Positions 61,490-64,000 of a stretch of DNA of 64,000 nucleotides are shown here, piece after piece. The first letter of the stretch is position 1, and every line of letters begins with the position of its first letter. The stretch is from the NCBI GenBank assembly GCA_017427065.1, contig JAFRTL010000008.1, positions 1 to 64,000 on the forward strand, read 5' to 3'. The notes below the pieces were generated by a model. That model made no database searches and had not been told where the DNA came from. It saw nothing but the letters and a program-made list of their open reading frames with translations. The position numbers and the translations under genes were made by a program. Source of the stretch: Bacteroidaceae bacterium. GTDB lineage: Bacteria; Bacteroidota; Bacteroidia; Bacteroidales; Bacteroidaceae.

Positions 61490-61849
61490 TCAATCTAATT
61501 CAGGAACATGTTCCAGTTTTGCGTCTGCCCAAAGGTGTTCCAAGTCATAGAATTCTCTAATCTCAGGCAGGAAGATGTGAACAATTACATCGCCATAATC
61601 CATAGCAACCCATTGTGCATTTTGAACTCCAATGGTAGCTAAAGGCTTCAATCCCGTTTCCTTTTGTGCAGTTTCTTTCACTGAGTCGGTTATTGCCAAT
61701 AGTTGGGTAGGGGAGTTGCCTTGGCAGATAATGAAATAATTGCAGATAGTATCGTTAATGTCCGAAAGGTCTGCAACAACGATGTGACTGCCCTTCTTGT
61801 CTTGTATTCCTTTAGTAATTTGACGTATTAACTCTTTGGATATGTTCAT
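61490..61849 (-). CDS. rsfS: ribosome silencing factor
   Basis: RsfS binds the large ribosomal subunit (protein L14) and blocks subunit joining in poor conditions. The 119-aa protein has the Iojap/RsfS pattern: KGSHIVVADLSDIND near 18-32, CNYFIICQGNSPTQLLAI, and the family WVAMDYGDVIVHIF followed by YDLEHLWADA near the end. It is the first gene of the rsfS-ftsH-cdsA operon, 6 bp before ftsH. CAAAGATA at 61883-61890 is its -7 box (TATCTTTG), 33 bp upstream of the ATG. Confidence 0.94.
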   Translation of the reverse strand: MNISKELIRQITKGIQDKKGSHIVVADLSDINDTICNYFIICQGNSPTQLLAITDSVKETAQKETGLKPLATIGVQNAQWVAMDYGDVIVHIFLPEIREFYDLEHLWADAKLEHVPELD

Positions 61850-62004
61850 TCCTTTTTTAATTCTTTATAATTATAATGAGTGCAAAGATACATTATTATT
61901 CTCTTTCTTCCACTTCATTTATAGAAAAGTGCTACATTTTTTATTTTTTTTATGTTCTAGTCAATAACGAAGAAAGTTTTTTTGAAAAAATATCCAATAA
62001 AAAG

Positions 62005-62034
62005 TTTGCAATTAGAGTTTTCTTCGTACCTTTG
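62005..62034 (+). promoter_or_regulatory. tRNA-Gln promoter
   Basis: TTTG (62005-62008) and TACCTTTG (62027-62034) are 18 nt apart. The tRNA begins 18 bp after the -7 box. Confidence 0.75.
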
Positions 62035-62051
62035 CAACCGCAAAACGGAAT

Positions 62052-62122
62052 TGGAGTATGGTGTAATGGTAACACTACAGATTCTGGTCCTGTCATTCCA
62101 GGTTCGAATCCTGGTACTCCAA
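62052..62122 (+). tRNA. tRNA-Gln (anticodon CTG)
   Basis: Acceptor TGGAGTA/TACTCCA, D arm GTGT...ACAC, anticodon stem ACAGA/CCTGT around loop TTCTGGT (anticodon CTG, decoding CAG), and T arm CCAGG-TTCGAAT-CCTGG. The last pair of the anticodon stem (A31-C39) is a mismatch, which I note but do not think disqualifies it. CCA is not encoded: AAC follows. A terminator follows at 62128. Confidence 0.9.
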
Positions 62123-62127
62123 CTATA

Positions 62128-62155
62128 AAGCCCTGACGATTGTCGGGGCTTTTTC
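62128..62155 (+). terminator. intrinsic terminator after tRNA-Gln
   Basis: The stem aagccctgac (62128-62137) / gtcggggctt (62142-62151), with a GATT loop, is followed by a T-run. Confidence 0.9.
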
Positions 62156-62164
62156 TTATAAAAG

Positions 62165-62197
62165 AAATCCCTCAATTTTCATTAATTGGAGGGATTT
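62165..62197 (-). terminator. terminator of the DUF349 gene
   Basis: The arms aaatccctcaatt and aattggagggattt pair except for one extra base and are placed 20 bp after the DUF349 stop on the minus strand. A short T-run (CTTTTA) follows on that strand. Confidence 0.65.
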
Positions 62198-62216
62198 CAA
62201 TGATATTCGAATTATT

Positions 62217-64000
62217 TTATTCTTGTTCTTCTTGCTGCTCTAAGATATTCTTGTCCATTTCTCTGATTTTCTCTTCAGCCTCCTTGATATCCTCTTGCAG
62301 TTTTTCAACCTTTTTATTCAACTCATCCAGTAAACTGTTGCCTTTCTTTGAAGAAGCCGTGAGGAAACCTAAGTTGTTCTGATAAGTAATCAGTTCGCTC
62401 TTCATAGTTTCGTAGTTGCGTACCAATTTCTCGCGCTCCTTGTAAATGCTTTGTGCACCCTTATCCTGAGCATCCTTTACCGCAGACTTGAAGTTGTTGA
62501 ACTTCTTGCCTACACTACTCATGTTGAACTGCTTGAAAGCGTTGTCCACCAGTTCGTGATACTGCTTGTAAATTTTGTCTTTCTCTCTAAAAGGTACATG
62601 TCCTGTTTCATTCCACTCCTTCATCAAATCGCGTACCTTCTGTGCCACCTCAGAATCTTCTGCTTGTTGCTGCAGTTCCTGCAGTTGGCTGATGATAGCC
62701 TTCTTCTTTTCCAGATTGATCTGTTCTGTACTGCGTTGTGAAGAAGTAGCCTTTCCCTTCTGCTCGAAGAAATAATCGCAAGCGCCAATGAACTTTTTCC
62801 ATATGGCATCAGAATATTTTCTGGCAACAGGACCGATCTCTTTCCACTCCTTCTGAAGTTTTACGAATTGTTCGCTGGTAGCTTTCCAGTCAGTGCTTTC
62901 CTTTAATGCCTCTGCCTTTTCTATCAGTGCACGTTTCTTCTCCAGATTCTGAGTCATCACATCCTTTGTCTCCTTGAAGAACTCAGCCTTTTTGTGGAAG
63001 AATTCATCGCAAGCTTTGCGGAAACGTTCGAATATCTTGGTATTCATTTTCTGAGGAGCAAAGCCTATGGTCTTCCACTTATTTTGCAAAGCGATGATTT
63101 CCTTTGTCTTGTTGTCCCAGTCAGAGAAGTTTTTCAGTTCGTTAAAGTCAATGCCCTCTACGATCTCGCAGATGACAGTCTTCTGATCCAAGTTCTGACG
63201 TTCCTGTTCCTTTAATTGCTCAAAGTGTTTCTGATGCCTACGGTTAACGATAGTAGAGGCATTCTTGAAACGTGTCCAGATTTCCTCACGCAAGTCTTTT
63301 GCCACAGGACCCGTATCGCGGAACTCCTGATGTAACTTCTGCAACTGATGGAAAGCTGATACAACATCTTCTTCTTCGGTCAGACGTTCAGCAGCTTCGC
63401 ACAGATGTATTTTGATGGCTTGGTTCTTCTTGAAGTCATATTCGCGGAACTCATTGTTCAGTTTCAGCAGATCATAGAATTTCTCTACGTTAAGCTGGTA
63501 GTTTTTCCAAAGCTCGTTGGCTTTGCCTTGAGGAATCAGAGTAACTTCGTTCCACTGTTGTTGCAGACGCTTAAACTCAGCATAGTTTTTATTAGGATCT
63601 TCCGTAGATTCGATGAGGTCTTTCAGTTCCTCGATAATGGAAAGTTTTACCTGAAGATTCATCTCTTTCTGTTTCTCCAACTCTGCATTAGTTTGGTTGC
63701 GCTTTTCTTTAATGGCTGACATGAGTTGCTTGAACTCCTCCTCCAAAGGATCGGGAGTAGGCAGGAAGTCGGCTTCTGCGCCACCGTTTGCGATGAACTG
63801 CTGCTTAGCTTCCTCAGCTTCAGAAACATGGATTTTGTAGAATGCCTGCTTCAGACCATCAATTTCTACTCTTGACGCGCTTTCCACGTCGTTTTCAATC
63901 TCTTTAAGCCTGTTCAAAATGTCTTCCTTGGTCAGTTTTTTCGCAGGTTCTGCGACAACTTCTTCCACTGGGCTTTCTACAGGTGCATCCACTGGTTGTT
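62217..64000 (-). CDS. DUF349 domain-containing protein, 5' end beyond the window
   Basis: At least 594 residues of a helical-repeat protein. Several DUF349 units of about 70-75 residues are visible, each with W-x(n)-F/Y-W-x-I-G-like signatures (e.g. WNEVTLIPQGKANELWKNY, WKTIGFAPQKMNTKIFERFR, WKEIGPVARKYSDAIWKKF, WNETGHVPFREKDKIYKQY), and a coiled-coil C-terminus (LNKKVEKLQEDIKEAEEKI). In-frame codons upstream of the GTG at 63992 read Q-P, so the gene continues past the edge and its true start is not in view. Function is unknown; a bacterial family of largely alpha-helical proteins. A terminator follows. Confidence 0.85.
   Translation of the reverse strand, partial: QPVDAPVESPVEEVVAEPAKKLTKEDILNRLKEIENDVESASRVEIDGLKQAFYKIHVSEAEEAKQQFIANGGAEADFLPTPDPLEEEFKQLMSAIKEKRNQTNAELEKQKEMNLQVKLSIIEELKDLIESTEDPNKNYAEFKRLQQQWNEVTLIPQGKANELWKNYQLNVEKFYDLLKLNNEFREYDFKKNQAIKIHLCEAAERLTEEEDVVSAFHQLQKLHQEFRDTGPVAKDLREEIWTRFKNASTIVNRRHQKHFEQLKEQERQNLDQKTVICEIVEGIDFNELKNFSDWDNKTKEIIALQNKWKTIGFAPQKMNTKIFERFRKACDEFFHKKAEFFKETKDVMTQNLEKKRALIEKAEALKESTDWKATSEQFVKLQKEWKEIGPVARKYSDAIWKKFIGACDYFFEQKGKATSSQRSTEQINLEKKKAIISQLQELQQQAEDSEVAQKVRDLMKEWNETGHVPFREKDKIYKQYHELVDNAFKQFNMSSVGKKFNNFKSAVKDAQDKGAQSIYKEREKLVRNYETMKSELITYQNNLGFLTASSKKGNSLLDELNKKVEKLQEDIKEAEEKIREMDKNILEQQEEQE

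Noticed and set aside
62217-63992. GTG at 63992 as the start of the DUF349 gene
   Set aside because: In-frame codons continue without a stop to the window edge, so the true start lies outside.

Overview
The window looks like chromosomal DNA from a Gram-negative member of the order Bacteroidales, probably Prevotella/Segatella-like. The evidence is lineage-typical families (smalltalk, DUF4834, DUF4112, DUF3822, DUF5683, HU-HIG DNA-binding protein), lipid A genes, TonB-type outer membrane proteins, Bacteroidota promoter boxes (TTTG - about 19 nt - TAnnTTTG) ahead of many genes, and starts without clear Shine-Dalgarno sequences. Genus is an inference; no rRNA is present.

Positions 1-8880 are an accessory block, much of it visibly more AT-rich than what follows. 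It holds a likely unannotated small RNA, a HU-like protein with an acidic tail, a smalltalk micro-protein, a Fic protein followed by a broken second smalltalk copy, a two-gene operon with a sacsin-like GHKL ATPase/DUF3883 protein, a DEDDh exonuclease with two BRCT domains, a lipoprotein and a membrane-anchored NERD/zinc-ribbon protein. A roughly 40-bp sequence occurs three times: inverted around the HU gene and again at the exact junction with core genes. The ATPase operon is the best candidate here for an undescribed (perhaps defence) system.

Positions 8882-25 kb are mostly core: phosphatidylethanolamine synthesis (psd, pssA), replication (dnaE), thioredoxin, tsaE, aroA, a transglutaminase-like lipoprotein, a metallo-beta-lactamase-fold protein, an ECF sigma factor with a membrane partner, and an unusual transmembrane regulator joining a degenerate PI-PLC-like domain, a LamG-like domain and a cytoplasmic SARP/BTAD-type output.

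Positions 26-41 kb hold a three-gene Tat-exported operon (two tandem Gfo/Idh/MocA oxidoreductases and a TIM-barrel epimerase), an acyl-CoA ligase, tRNA-Pro, aroB, a large outer membrane beta-barrel protein, cardiolipin synthase, a lipoprotein hydrolase and rsmD. Positions 42-52.6 kb hold a RecD-like helicase, alaS, a MerR regulator, a RelA/SpoT enzyme and the cluster parA-parB-DUF5683-lytic transglycosylase. Positions 52.7-55 kb are a two-gene oxidoreductase/isomerase cassette bounded by a duplicated promoter-like segment whose 4-nt palindrome centre is inverted between copies. A serpin lipoprotein follows, then surE-lpxB, cdsA-ftsH-rsfS, tRNA-Gln and the 3' part of a DUF349 gene cut by the window edge.

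All coordinates and motifs were read by eye; no database search or folding program was run. Where an upstream TTG/GTG or non-coding-looking extension was possible, the start was moved to the ATG that best fits the family, a 4-nt ATGA overlap or a promoter.
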